In this document: positions 27,800-37,263 of the stretch, one piece after another | Layout: every line of letters begins with the position of its first letter | How positions within the stretch are numbered: position 1 is the first letter of the stretch | NCBI GenBank assembly: GCA_024405875.1 | Contig: JAKSOA010000005.1 | Location: forward strand, 1 to 64,000 | Direction: 5' to 3' | Length of the DNA stretch: 64,000 nt | DNA from: Paludibacteraceae bacterium | Lineage (GTDB): Bacteria; Bacteroidota; Bacteroidia; Bacteroidales; Paludibacteraceae | Made by a program: the position numbers and the translations under genes | Notes under the pieces: generated by a model | What the model saw: only the letters and a program-made list of their open reading frames with translations | What the model was told of the DNA's origin: nothing | Database searches by the model: none

Positions 27800-28805
27800 C
27801 ATTTTCCCCAAGCAGGTTTCTTAAATGCTTGTCAAAATCAGAATCAATTTGTTGTGTCGGGTTAAATAGTTTGTACTCCTCTTCTGCCTTGCGGTCAGCA
27901 TCTTCACGTGAAATTCTGCCTTTATCTGGTAGTAGTGCATATCTGCGGAATGATAGAAACTCATTAACACTGGCGGCAAACTGTTGCATAGAAAAAGCAT
28001 TCTCACGTTCTATTAAATCCTCTACATAATCAAAGTAACCTGTAACCGCTCTTTCTAATTGGCGTATCTCCTTTTCAGACAAATAGTTTTTAGCAACTTT
28101 TGTATCGGAGAGAAGTATGCGACCATCAGGTGAGTTTTTCCACGTCTGTAATCCCATATTCTCTTTAGTGTGGTCTGCCTTGGTATAAATTATTTCAGGT
28201 GCGGTTTTACCCGTTATAGCATAATGGAAACGGTTTTGCACCATTTGGAAAAACTCCTTTGTTGTAGGTGAATTGCTGTCGTAATCAAAAGAGCACTCTG
28301 CATAGATGTCTGTAATCTGCTGCCATATTCTGCGTTCACTTGCTCGTATTGAGCGGACTCTTTCTAACAGTTCCTTAAAGTAGTCTGTTCCAAATACGGT
28401 CTTGCTTTGTTTCAGACGCTCATCGTCCATAACAAACCCCTTTTTTATGTATTCGTTCAGGACTTGCGTAGCCCACTGGCGGAACTTTGTAGCCTTGGGC
28501 GATGAAATGCGGTAACCAACAGAAATGATTGCATCAAGTGAATAAAAAGATGTTTCGCTAAGTTGTGTCTTCCCCTCAATGGCTCCATGCGGAGTGGTTA
28601 TTTCCATTTTGGAAACAACCACTTCTTTTTGCAATTCACCTTCATCAAATATATTTTTTAGATGCTTACTAATGGCAGGAATGCCAACACCAAACAATTG
28701 TGCAATAGCCTTCTGTGTAGCCCAAATGGTTTCATCCTTAATCACCACCTGTACCCTACCGTCTTCTTCAGGTAGGTTATATAATATGAATTGTATATCT
28801 GTCAT
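27786..28805 (-). CDS. RhuM-family protein
   Basis: About 339 residues with the opening MTDIQFILYNLPEEDGRVQVVIKDETIWATQ, a helix-turn-helix-like segment (QKAIAQLFGVGIPAISKHLKNIF) and YSLDAIISVGYRISSPKATKFRQWAT, the hallmark of the RhuM family found in pathogenicity islands and mobile regions. The biochemical role is not known; phage-antirepressor-like DNA binding is plausible. The promoter at 28837-28844 leaves only about 7 nt before an ATG at 28826 but about 28 nt before the ATG at 28805, so I use the latter. The gene opens the accessory part of the window. Confidence 0.8.
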   Translation of the reverse strand: MTDIQFILYNLPEEDGRVQVVIKDETIWATQKAIAQLFGVGIPAISKHLKNIFDEGELQKEVVVSKMEITTPHGAIEGKTQLSETSFYSLDAIISVGYRISSPKATKFRQWATQVLNEYIKKGFVMDDERLKQSKTVFGTDYFKELLERVRSIRASERRIWQQITDIYAECSFDYDSNSPTTKEFFQMVQNRFHYAITGKTAPEIIYTKADHTKENMGLQTWKNSPDGRILLSDTKVAKNYLSEKEIRQLERAVTGYFDYVEDLIERENAFSMQQFAASVNEFLSFRRYALLPDKGRISREDADRKAEEEYKLFNPTQQIDSDFDKHLRNLLGENVSSR

Positions 28806-28836
28806 TAGTTTTTTTTGCAAATGCATTTAACTCTCA

Positions 28837-28844
28837 CAAATATA
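28837..28844 (-). promoter_or_regulatory. -7 box of the RhuM gene
   Basis: The minus strand reads TATATTTG, matching TAnnTTTG. Confidence 0.6.
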
Positions 28845-28890
28845 CAAAAAATCCTTGATTTCTACAAAAATATTTACGGTCACAACTAAA

Positions 28891-28925
28891 CTCCATCACT
28901 GCCACCGCACCCGTAGTGGCAGGAG
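28891..28925. repeat. Hairpin repeat, copy A
   Basis: CTGCCAC and GTGGCAG form a seven-pair stem around the conserved loop CGCACCCGTA, with outer CTCC/GGAG pairing. A T-rich stretch follows. No plus-strand gene ends here; the nearest plus-strand stop lies 1.1 kb upstream, so it is not an ordinary gene-end terminator. Copies B, C and D are at 37107, 37632 and 39176. Confidence 0.75.
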
Positions 28926-28936
28926 ATTTTTTACGT

Positions 28937-28967
28937 TTTGAAAAACAAAATTTATTTCATAAATTTG
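28937..28967 (+). promoter_or_regulatory. Promoter of the candidate structured RNA and giant amylase gene
   Basis: TTTG (28937-28940) and TAAATTTG (28960-28967) are spaced by exactly 19 bp. It is the only promoter I can see between the RhuM gene and the giant surface protein gene, 353 bp upstream of that gene. Confidence 0.75.
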
Positions 28968-28971
28968 TAGC

Positions 28972-29268
28972 CAATGTCCACGCTGATGCTCAGATGTGAG
29001 CGGTAATGGGTGGGCGTATATAGGGGCGTATGCCCCAAAGACATATTATAAGACGTTTATTAACGTTTTGCTTTTGGCGTATAGAAATCTCGCAAATTTC
29101 AAATCACAGTCAAAGTAAAGCAATAATAGATGTTCAGTGGGTATGTAATTTTGTACTTAAATGTACAACTGCATACAGCGTGGACTTCTATGTTGCTCGT
29201 TTAACTGTGATGGGCAATGCGAGAGCCTCTATACGTGGAACAGCAACAAAGTTGGTCCACGTTTTTTT
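28972..29268 (+). ncRNA. Candidate structured RNA or transcription attenuator, about 295 nt
   Basis: Between a consensus promoter and an intrinsic terminator lie at least four simple hairpins: 28988-29001 (GCTCA-GATG-TGAGC), 29023-29036 (GGGGC-GTAT-GCCCC), 29053-29066 (ACGTT/AACGT) and 29151-29168 (TTGTAC/GTACAA). The terminal hairpin's 3' arm TCCACGT (29256-29262, followed by T7) can pair with a local ACGTGGA at 29233-29239 or, as GTCCACG (29255-29261), with CGTGGAC at 29179-29185. GTTGCT (29192-29197) can also pair with AGCAAC (29242-29247). Such mutually exclusive pairings are the mark of attenuators. No other promoter is visible before the giant gene, so that gene would depend on read-through. 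An 84-codon reading frame (29030-29284) runs across the terminator and has no protein-like features. I do not recognise a known RNA family. Confidence 0.55.
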
Positions 29269-29320
29269 ATGTCCTTGCAGGTAAAATGGAACATGTAGAT
29301 GAATTTTAAATAACAATTAA

Positions 29321-32300
29321 ATGTCAATAGTTATGAAAGAAAAAAGTTTTTACATCAGAATGTTTTTATTATTGGCAGTTTTGCTGATTTCCGCTAATTC
29401 CTTTGCTCAATTGTATGGAATAGAGTTAAACGGAACACCAATAATAGGGGTTGAGAATCCAGAACCATTAGATAAATCATTTCTGGAATTGTCTGTACTT
29501 GATCAACCATTATCAGCAGGAGATGTGGTTAAGTTATTTTGTGTGAATGAGTATGGACGTAGTACTTGGGCAGTTCCTTTAGATGAGGCTAGCGTTTCCG
29601 GAGTGGATTATGTTGATGAACACTCATACATTGTTCGTTCAAGTGGTTGTTACAGTTTTTATATTAAATTGAAGTTTCAAGGTGACCAACTCTATATAGA
29701 TAAAGGCAATTGCAATGTTACTGATATAGAAGATAATAAATACCCGATAGTAAAGATTGGAGAACAATATTGGATGGCAGAGAACCTAAAATGTAGCAAG
29801 TATGACACCCAGTCTGAGGCATACAAGGAGAGAAGATACACTGTTCCTACATCAGAAGATGCCGTTTATACCCCATACTACACTGATGCTTCAGACTGGA
29901 GTAGGTGGAATGAAGACAGTAAAACAAAATATGGTGTAAATCTCACCTATGTTCAGATTGCCAAACTTGGCTACCTCTACAACTGGGCTGCTGCGGTAGG
30001 CGTTGCAGATGGTCAGGGACAGACAACCGCTTTCAGTGGTAACCGTCAGGGTATCTGCCCCAACGGGTGGCACATACCAAGTATGGAAGAATGGCGTACA
30101 ATGCAGACGACAATTCAGGACTTTTACGATAAAGGGATTGAAAACAATGAAGGCATACATATGAAAACAATCCTTGGTTGGTATGATAATGGAGACAACG
30201 ACAATGCCTCCAAATTTTCTGCTTTGCCAGCTGGTTACGCTTTAGGGAGTGATGTGAGCAATGTGGGTATCAACACCCAATATTGGTCATCATTCAATCA
30301 AGAAAGAAACTCCTCATACACACGCTCCTTGGAATACTACGTACCCATTCTGTTCGCTATAAATGAAAATAAGGCTGATGCACTATCTGTGCGTTGTCTA
30401 AGAAACACACCAGCAGAGCCTCAATGTCCTGTCGTTTACCCAACTGAAGGTGCAATCACACTTGTTTTCCGTGCTCCTGCAGAGATGGAATGTACTCCAA
30501 CTATCCAATTTGTAGGTGATGCTTCAGAACATGCATGGTATGTTGGCTACCCTACAAATCCTAGTGCTGAGGCATTGGGAGATGGTTGGTATAGACTTAT
30601 TATCACTAAGGATTATACAACGGGTAAGATTGTTCCAATTCGTATGGACGGAACATCAAGTTGGGATTATCAGGGTAAATACCAACAGGTTGAAGGCCGT
30701 GAGGTGGAATGGTTGAAGATTGCAGATTATGGTGATACACATCAATTGGAGTTTAGTGAGGGTAAAAATGGCGGTGTAGCCTACCTTAATGTTTTTCAGT
30801 GGAATTCAGACCCTTGTGAGCCACCAATACCTGGTGGTGTAGGTACATTCTCAGTTACATTCACAGGTGAGTGCCTACCAAGTGCCGCGGCTGGTGACAA
30901 GGTATTTATTGTAGGTAACTTTGAAGATACTCCTTGGGAGATAGTTCATGAAATGGCACAGGGTACTGGAAATGCTTGGACTTATGTAGACCTCTCTTAT
31001 CCTGCTGATTTCCAATACAAGTTTGTTGTTAAGTACAATAATTCAGATGAAGTGTTGTGGACTCCCGTAGACATTATCCAATTTGATAAGAAGACATACG
31101 ACTTTGAGTTAGAGGGTCCTTGCCCATCAACCCATATAAGAGAGAAATGCAAGGCATCAGACTATCCGCAGGTAACCATAGGCACACAGGTGTGGATGGC
31201 TGAGAACTACCGTTGTAGTAAGTATGACACCCAATCTGAGGCGTACAAGGAGGGGAGATACACTGTTCCTACATCAGAAGATGGAGTCTTTCCGTATTAT
31301 GATGCCGATTCCACTCCATATTATGCTGATGCTTCAGACAGAAGCAAGTGGAATACTGAATATGGTGATTATTCCAGCAATCTCACTGACGCACAGGTAA
31401 AGAAGTTGGGATATCTATACAACTGGGCTGCAGCGGTAGGCGTTGCAGATGGTCAGGAACAGACAACTGCTTTCAGTGGCACCCGTCAGGGTATCTGCCC
31501 CAACGGATGGCATGTTCCGTCAAGAGCGGAGTGGCAAACATTGTATGATTACATATACAGTGTGCAAAAACTCTCGTCAAATGAGGTTGGCAAGTATTTG
31601 AAGACTATCTCTGGCTGGTACAACGGTGGCAACGGCACAGACACGTATGGTTTTGTGGCTTTGCCAGCAGGCTACGCCTATGGAAGTAGCGTGTTCTATG
31701 TTGGCAACGATACTAGTTTTTGGACGGCTACTCCATTTGAGGGCTATGGCTACGCAGCTTACGGTCGTAGCCTCGATTACAGTGGTGACGCCTTAAGTGG
31801 TCACGACTCCGACCACGCTAAGACTTACGGACGGTCTGTGCGTTGCCTTAGAGACACAACAGCAGAAACCAAACGGCCTATAGTGAACCCGACTCCGGGA
31901 ATGGCTACTATTGTTTTCTCAGTGCCTGAGGTTTCTTGTGATTACACTACAATGAATTTCGTTGGAGATGTTCAAGGTTACATTCTGGATGCAGAGGGTC
32001 TTCCTGTAGCTGAATTTGTTGAGGCAGGCTGGTACAAATTGGTACTTCCTCTAACAGAAGGTGGCTCAACACGAGGTAAGATTTGTCCTCAGTCTCTTAC
32101 TGGTAAGAGTCGCTGGGACTATCAGGGTACATACTCTCTTCCAGAGGGTGCTCCTGATTGGATTTCAATCGTTAATGACTACGGTACATCTAACGGACTT
32201 GTCCTTTCAGAGGGTTGTTCAGGTCAAGTGGCATACGTTGATGTTACCGCTTGGCAGACAGATTTCTGTAATATGCCAAATCCTGAGGGAGAAGCTTCTT

Positions 32301-35300
32301 TCACAGTTTCATTTGAGATTCCAAAGACAGCAAATCCATCAGAGGCTATTGTTTATGTTGAAGGTCAGGGCGAAGGTCAGTCTTGGGGCGAACTAGGAGA
32401 ATTGCTTTATGATGACCGTTCAGAGTCTTTCACAGGTGCTTTTGATGTTCCTGCCGGCTGTTTCTACAAATATGTTATCTCTTATAAGGGTGGTAATCGT
32501 ATCTATATGAAAGGTGAAAACCTTCCTATGCCTTATGCTCTTATTGCAGATGATTTTGTTAATGAGTGGGATAACGACCCATGGGTTGAGCCAATATCTG
32601 GTGGCGTAGGCACATTCTCAGTTACATTCACAGGTGAGTGCCTGCCAAGCGCTCAACTTGGAGACAAAGTATTCATTGCCGGTAACTTTGAGGATACTCC
32701 AGATTGGGAGAGAGTATATGAGTTAACACAGGAAGAGGGAACAGATAAATGGGTTATTGTTGACCTAACATATCCTGCTGCATTCCAATTCAAGTTTGTT
32801 GTTAAGTACAATGAATCTGATGAGGAGTTGTGGGTTCCTGCTGATAACATCCAATTTGATGAGATGACATACGACTTTGAGTTAGAGGGTCCTTGCCCAT
32901 CAACCCATATAAGAGAGAAATGCAAGGCGTCAGATTATCCACAGGTAACCATAGGCACACAGGTGTGGATGGCAGAGAACTACCGTTGTAGCAAGTACGA
33001 CACTCAGTCTGAGGCATACAGAGAGGGAAGATACACCATTCCAACATCAGAAGATGATTACGCATACACCCCGCACTACACTGATGCTTCAGATATGAGT
33101 AAATGGAATAGTTTTAATTGGGAATATGGAGTAAGACTCACTTACGCACAAGTAAATAAGTTGGGTTACCTATACAACTGGGCGGCTGCGGCTGGAATTG
33201 CAGATGGTCAGAAACAGACATCTACCTTCACAGGCAACCGACAAGGCATCTGCCCCAACGGGTGGCATGTACCATCAAGGGCGGAGTGGCAAACATTGTA
33301 TGATTACATATACAGTGTGCAAAAACTCTCGTCAAACGAGGTTGGCAAACATCTGAATACCACCTCTGGCTGGTACGATGATGACAGTTCATACAAGCCA
33401 TTGGATACGTATGGTTTTGCGGCTCTGCCGGCAGGCTATGCTTATGGAAGTGAGGTGAGATATGTTGGCCGCAGTGCTTATTTCTGGACGACTACTCCCT
33501 ATGAGAGCAATAGCGACGGTGCTTACGGTCGCGGTCTCAATTACAAATATGACCACATGGACGACAATTACTACGATAAGTGCTACGGTCGTTCAGTGCG
33601 TTGTCTCAGAGACACACCAGCAGAAACTTTGTCTGTAACACCAACTATAAAAGACTTTAGTTACAGTGGAGGACAGTTCACCATTGATATAACCTCTAAC
33701 ACCTCTTGGAGTGTATCTTGTGATAAGAGTTGGGTTGCATTATCAGAAACACAAGGTAGTGGTAATAAAGCGATTACTGCAAACATAGCACCAAACACCA
33801 CTATATCAAACCGCAATGCAACCATTACGGTTACCACGGCAGGTGGTAATACGGCATTTGTTACAGTAAATATGGAGGGCGTAACACCAACACCTAAAGA
33901 TTATTCAGGCGTTATGCTGCAGGGTTTCTATTGGGATTCTTACAATGAGAATTATGCAAAGAAGGCTAACGGAGAATCTTACGGACGTACTAAGTGGGCA
34001 GACCTTAAAAATCAGGCACAGGAGATTGCCCAAACGTTTGATATGATTTGGCTTCCGCCATCAGCCCAGTCTGAGGGCGGTACAGGTTATCATCCAATTC
34101 AGTGGAGTAATCAAACTAGTGAATGGGGGTCAGTAACTCAACTAAAAGAACTTATTTTCACGTTAAAGACCTCAAATCCTGATATGAATGTAATAGCGGA
34201 TATTGTTATCAACCATAAAGGTGGTAATGATTGGATTGATTTAAGAAATGAGAATTTCGGCATGTATGGTAGCTTTACTCTACGTGAAAGCGGACAAACA
34301 AGCAAATATATTTGTAGGGATGATGAGGTATCCAAGCAGGCAGGTTGGACTGCTACGGGTGCAAATGATGCCGGCTATGATGTGCAATGTGAGGCATCTG
34401 GTGGCTACTGCGTGGCACGAGACCTTGACCACTCCAATGAATATTTAAGGAGTGCCATTAAGGCTTACCTTAGTTGGATGAAGAATGAAATAGGCTATGA
34501 CGGCTGGCGTTATGACTACGTAAAAGGTTATCTTGGTAAATACATAAAGGAGTATAACCAAGCCTCTGCCGGAGCATTCTCAGTAGGTGAGTATTGGGAT
34601 GGTAGTTATGATGCCCTTACTAACTGGATAAATGAGACTGGCAAGACATCTAACGCATTTGATTTTAATTTAAAGTACAACGGTTTTAACAATGGCTTGG
34701 CATCGGGTAATTACAGGGCATTAGTTGGAATAGGTGCTGGTGCCGGGCTTATTGGAGACAACACCTATAAGCAATATGCCGTTACATTTGTTGATAACCA
34801 CGATACTTTCCGTGTGAACGACAGCAAGTTTGAAGGAGATTGGACACAGGCTAATGCCTACATTATTGCAATGCCTGGCACACCTTGCGTATTCTATCCT
34901 CACTGGGTAAAATGCAAGGAAGACATTAAGAAAATGATAGCTGTCCGTAAGGCTTGTGGTATTACCAATACATCTTCAGCCTCTTGTTCATCAACAGGTT
35001 CTTACTTTAGAGGTGAGGTTACAGGTAGCAAAGGTAAACTTGTGGTATTCATAGGTTCTCAAGGTACTTGCCCATCAGGGTTCAAACTTGCCTGTTCTGG
35101 TAATGGGTGGGCATACTACACTAATATAGAGGTTGTTATGCCTATCACTGTAAAACTAAAAGCGAGTTCCTTGTCAGAAGATTGGGAGAAAGTTAATTTG
35201 TATCATTGGGGAGACACATCACCCTCATGGCCAGGTATAAAGTTGGAAAATCTGGGTGGTTGGTATTCTTATACAATACAAAGCAAATCTTCTGTTGGTG

Positions 35301-37078
35301 TTATTTGGAACAATACCGGCAGTAAAATTTACAAACAGACCAATGATATAGAGAATATTGCAACATCTACTTGCTATGCCATGAATGAAGAGACAGACCA
35401 CGTTTTTGAAGTGGATTGCCAAACAGGCAGACCTATCGTGGCTCCCAAAAAAGGATATATAACACTTGTGTTCAAAAAACCAGAGTCAACCAAGTGTAAT
35501 CCTATTCTTGAATGGGTGGGTGATAATGTTGAGCCAGTGTGGACCGTTGGTGGAGATGGTAATGTTATGGGCAAATACATTGGAGATGGTTGGTATTCAT
35601 TTGAGCTTCCATATAAGGAAGGTGAATTCTCCGGTCAAATTTTATATGGGAATAAAACTATGCGGGCACCAAATTGGAGTGCCGCATATAATTTGGTGTA
35701 CGCTGAGGGAACACCTACATGGGCAAAACTTGAGGAACGTCAATTTAATTTTACCGGAGGTGAAGACAATACTGTCATTTATGTGACCTGTGGTTCATGG
35801 GATGGAGACTATGACCCCTGTGGAGAAATTGTTAAGGTTAATCTCACTTCTACGGAAGGAGGCTATGCTTATGGTCCGGATTTTTGTGGAAAGGGAATGG
35901 ATGTTACTATTTATGCATACCCAGTAGAAGGTTATGAGTTTGTACAATGGAGTGATGGAAATACGGAAAATCCAAGAACAATCCATGTAGCAGAGAACGT
36001 AAATCTTTCTGCATCATTTGCAAAACTAAAATACACCGTAACATTCCAGGATGAAGATGGAGCCGAGTTACAGAAGAGCGATGTGGAGTACGGCGTTGTT
36101 CCTAAATACAATGGAGCAGTCCCAACTAAGCCATCTACAGCACAATATACATACACATTTGCAGGTTGGGATAAAGACGTTGTTGCGGTAAAGACTGCCG
36201 TTACATATACGGCAACTTATAACAAAGTCATAAATGAATACAATGTGATTTTATCCACTAGTGTCGGTGGTACTGCGAATGGGTCAGGGAAATACAAATA
36301 TGGTTCAAATGCTGTGATAGAGGCAGTTCCAAGTGCAGGTTATGAGTTTGTTCAGTGGAGTGATGACAATACTGAAAATCCAAGAACTTTAGAAGTGCTG
36401 AAAGATGTTTCCTACACAGCAATATTCGGTGTTAAAACATTAACAGTTGAGTTGACTGCTGACAGTGAAAAAGGGAGTGTATATGGTGCGGGAAAATACA
36501 CCTACGGCAAAACGGCTACTGTTTATGCAAAGCCGGCAGCGGGGTATATGTTTGCTTCTTGGAGCGATGGAGTAACAACAAATCCTCGTAATATTGTTGT
36601 GAGCAATGATGTCAGCCTTGAAGCATTATTTGTAAGGGCTTCATATAATATTGAGGTCACGGTAAATGACATGACTATGGGTGTTGCTTTTGGCAGTGGA
36701 ATTTATGATTATGGAGAAGAGGTCTCTTTAGAGGCTATGGCATTTGATGACTATGAATTTGTAAGTTGGAATGACGGCAACAAGGAGAACCCAAGGGTAT
36801 TTAACGCAACAAGAGATTTGAGTTTTGTTGCTAACTTTAGAGATAAAGAACTGACCACAGAGGCTGCTGACTTGGTTAATAGTGAGTGTACTGCATACGC
36901 AAACGGCAATCATATAATTGCTCAAAGCAAATCTGACTGCGAAATTAAAATCTATGATTCTGTCGGACGCATTTTAACAGATTGCGGCACAACTGATTAT
37001 TGTGATTGTTACGCACCCGTCTCTGGCTTGTATTTGGTTGTGTTTGGAGAAGAGTCTGTTAAAGTACAAATCAGATAG
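29321..37078 (+). CDS. Giant surface alpha-amylase with three FISUMP units, BACON, starch-binding and InlB-like repeats
   Basis: A 2,585-residue secreted protein. Approximate order: signal peptide 1-30; FISUMP (Fib_succ_major) 140-361; beta-sandwich 368-503; CBM20-like sandwich 505-601; FISUMP 615-847; sandwiches 851-1090; CBM20-like 1094-1192; FISUMP 1205-1432; BACON 1437-1522; GH13 amylase 1529-1937; CBM26-like starch-binding 1939-2034; sandwich 2037-2167; four or five divergent InlB-type repeats 2172-2507; type A-like T9SS sorting tail 2524-2585. The GH13 catalytic set is complete: DIVINH, GWRYDYVKG (nucleophile Asp1732), GEYWDG (acid Glu1757) and FVDNHD (Asp1828). It probably degrades or anchors to starch at the cell surface after type IX export. 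Units 2 and 3 share long near-identical DNA stretches, which shows recent duplication. Only the leader promoter at 28937 is visible. Confidence 0.85.
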   Translation: MSIVMKEKSFYIRMFLLLAVLLISANSFAQLYGIELNGTPIIGVENPEPLDKSFLELSVLDQPLSAGDVVKLFCVNEYGRSTWAVPLDEASVSGVDYVDEHSYIVRSSGCYSFYIKLKFQGDQLYIDKGNCNVTDIEDNKYPIVKIGEQYWMAENLKCSKYDTQSEAYKERRYTVPTSEDAVYTPYYTDASDWSRWNEDSKTKYGVNLTYVQIAKLGYLYNWAAAVGVADGQGQTTAFSGNRQGICPNGWHIPSMEEWRTMQTTIQDFYDKGIENNEGIHMKTILGWYDNGDNDNASKFSALPAGYALGSDVSNVGINTQYWSSFNQERNSSYTRSLEYYVPILFAINENKADALSVRCLRNTPAEPQCPVVYPTEGAITLVFRAPAEMECTPTIQFVGDASEHAWYVGYPTNPSAEALGDGWYRLIITKDYTTGKIVPIRMDGTSSWDYQGKYQQVEGREVEWLKIADYGDTHQLEFSEGKNGGVAYLNVFQWNSDPCEPPIPGGVGTFSVTFTGECLPSAAAGDKVFIVGNFEDTPWEIVHEMAQGTGNAWTYVDLSYPADFQYKFVVKYNNSDEVLWTPVDIIQFDKKTYDFELEGPCPSTHIREKCKASDYPQVTIGTQVWMAENYRCSKYDTQSEAYKEGRYTVPTSEDGVFPYYDADSTPYYADASDRSKWNTEYGDYSSNLTDAQVKKLGYLYNWAAAVGVADGQEQTTAFSGTRQGICPNGWHVPSRAEWQTLYDYIYSVQKLSSNEVGKYLKTISGWYNGGNGTDTYGFVALPAGYAYGSSVFYVGNDTSFWTATPFEGYGYAAYGRSLDYSGDALSGHDSDHAKTYGRSVRCLRDTTAETKRPIVNPTPGMATIVFSVPEVSCDYTTMNFVGDVQGYILDAEGLPVAEFVEAGWYKLVLPLTEGGSTRGKICPQSLTGKSRWDYQGTYSLPEGAPDWISIVNDYGTSNGLVLSEGCSGQVAYVDVTAWQTDFCNMPNPEGEASFTVSFEIPKTANPSEAIVYVEGQGEGQSWGELGELLYDDRSESFTGAFDVPAGCFYKYVISYKGGNRIYMKGENLPMPYALIADDFVNEWDNDPWVEPISGGVGTFSVTFTGECLPSAQLGDKVFIAGNFEDTPDWERVYELTQEEGTDKWVIVDLTYPAAFQFKFVVKYNESDEELWVPADNIQFDEMTYDFELEGPCPSTHIREKCKASDYPQVTIGTQVWMAENYRCSKYDTQSEAYREGRYTIPTSEDDYAYTPHYTDASDMSKWNSFNWEYGVRLTYAQVNKLGYLYNWAAAAGIADGQKQTSTFTGNRQGICPNGWHVPSRAEWQTLYDYIYSVQKLSSNEVGKHLNTTSGWYDDDSSYKPLDTYGFAALPAGYAYGSEVRYVGRSAYFWTTTPYESNSDGAYGRGLNYKYDHMDDNYYDKCYGRSVRCLRDTPAETLSVTPTIKDFSYSGGQFTIDITSNTSWSVSCDKSWVALSETQGSGNKAITANIAPNTTISNRNATITVTTAGGNTAFVTVNMEGVTPTPKDYSGVMLQGFYWDSYNENYAKKANGESYGRTKWADLKNQAQEIAQTFDMIWLPPSAQSEGGTGYHPIQWSNQTSEWGSVTQLKELIFTLKTSNPDMNVIADIVINHKGGNDWIDLRNENFGMYGSFTLRESGQTSKYICRDDEVSKQAGWTATGANDAGYDVQCEASGGYCVARDLDHSNEYLRSAIKAYLSWMKNEIGYDGWRYDYVKGYLGKYIKEYNQASAGAFSVGEYWDGSYDALTNWINETGKTSNAFDFNLKYNGFNNGLASGNYRALVGIGAGAGLIGDNTYKQYAVTFVDNHDTFRVNDSKFEGDWTQANAYIIAMPGTPCVFYPHWVKCKEDIKKMIAVRKACGITNTSSASCSSTGSYFRGEVTGSKGKLVVFIGSQGTCPSGFKLACSGNGWAYYTNIEVVMPITVKLKASSLSEDWEKVNLYHWGDTSPSWPGIKLENLGGWYSYTIQSKSSVGVIWNNTGSKIYKQTNDIENIATSTCYAMNEETDHVFEVDCQTGRPIVAPKKGYITLVFKKPESTKCNPILEWVGDNVEPVWTVGGDGNVMGKYIGDGWYSFELPYKEGEFSGQILYGNKTMRAPNWSAAYNLVYAEGTPTWAKLEERQFNFTGGEDNTVIYVTCGSWDGDYDPCGEIVKVNLTSTEGGYAYGPDFCGKGMDVTIYAYPVEGYEFVQWSDGNTENPRTIHVAENVNLSASFAKLKYTVTFQDEDGAELQKSDVEYGVVPKYNGAVPTKPSTAQYTYTFAGWDKDVVAVKTAVTYTATYNKVINEYNVILSTSVGGTANGSGKYKYGSNAVIEAVPSAGYEFVQWSDDNTENPRTLEVLKDVSYTAIFGVKTLTVELTADSEKGSVYGAGKYTYGKTATVYAKPAAGYMFASWSDGVTTNPRNIVVSNDVSLEALFVRASYNIEVTVNDMTMGVAFGSGIYDYGEEVSLEAMAFDDYEFVSWNDGNKENPRVFNATRDLSFVANFRDKELTTEAADLVNSECTAYANGNHIIAQSKSDCEIKIYDSVGRILTDCGTTDYCDCYAPVSGLYLVVFGEESVKVQIR

Positions 37079-37106
37079 GTTGCAATTGTTAAATACTTAA
37101 AAATTT

Positions 37107-37137
37107 CCCCTGCCACCACACCCCGTAATGGCAGGGG
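37107..37137. repeat. Hairpin repeat, copy B
   Basis: CCCCTGCCA and TGGCAGGGG form a nine-pair stem around CCACACCCCGTAA, followed by ATTTTTG. Here it lies 28 bp after the giant gene and can act as its terminator. Confidence 0.8.
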
Positions 37138-37217
37138 ATTTTTGTGCTAAAATGATATAAAATCAGTTGTTTTTCTGGAGATAATTCACTATATTTGTAT
37201 AAAATAACCAAATAGAT

Positions 37218-37248
37218 TTTGTTTGTAACTAAATAATAGTTACATTTG
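37218..37248 (+). promoter_or_regulatory. Promoter of the HicB-like gene
   Basis: TTTG (37218-37221) and TACATTTG (37241-37248) are 19 bp apart. The box overlaps the octamer CATCGTGG at 37249-37256, which directly follows it. Confidence 0.7.
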
Positions 37249-37263
37249 CATCGTGGAAGAATT

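Noticed and set aside
29030-29284. 84-codon reading frame as a protein gene
   Set aside because: It runs through the intrinsic terminator, has no domain, signal or promoter-start logic, and covers a region full of RNA hairpins.
29321-37078. Diversity-generating retroelement acting on the FISUMP units
   Set aside because: The FISUMP fold is related to DGR target domains and its loops vary between units, but there is no reverse transcriptase gene or template repeat in the window, and the differences are not limited to adenine positions.
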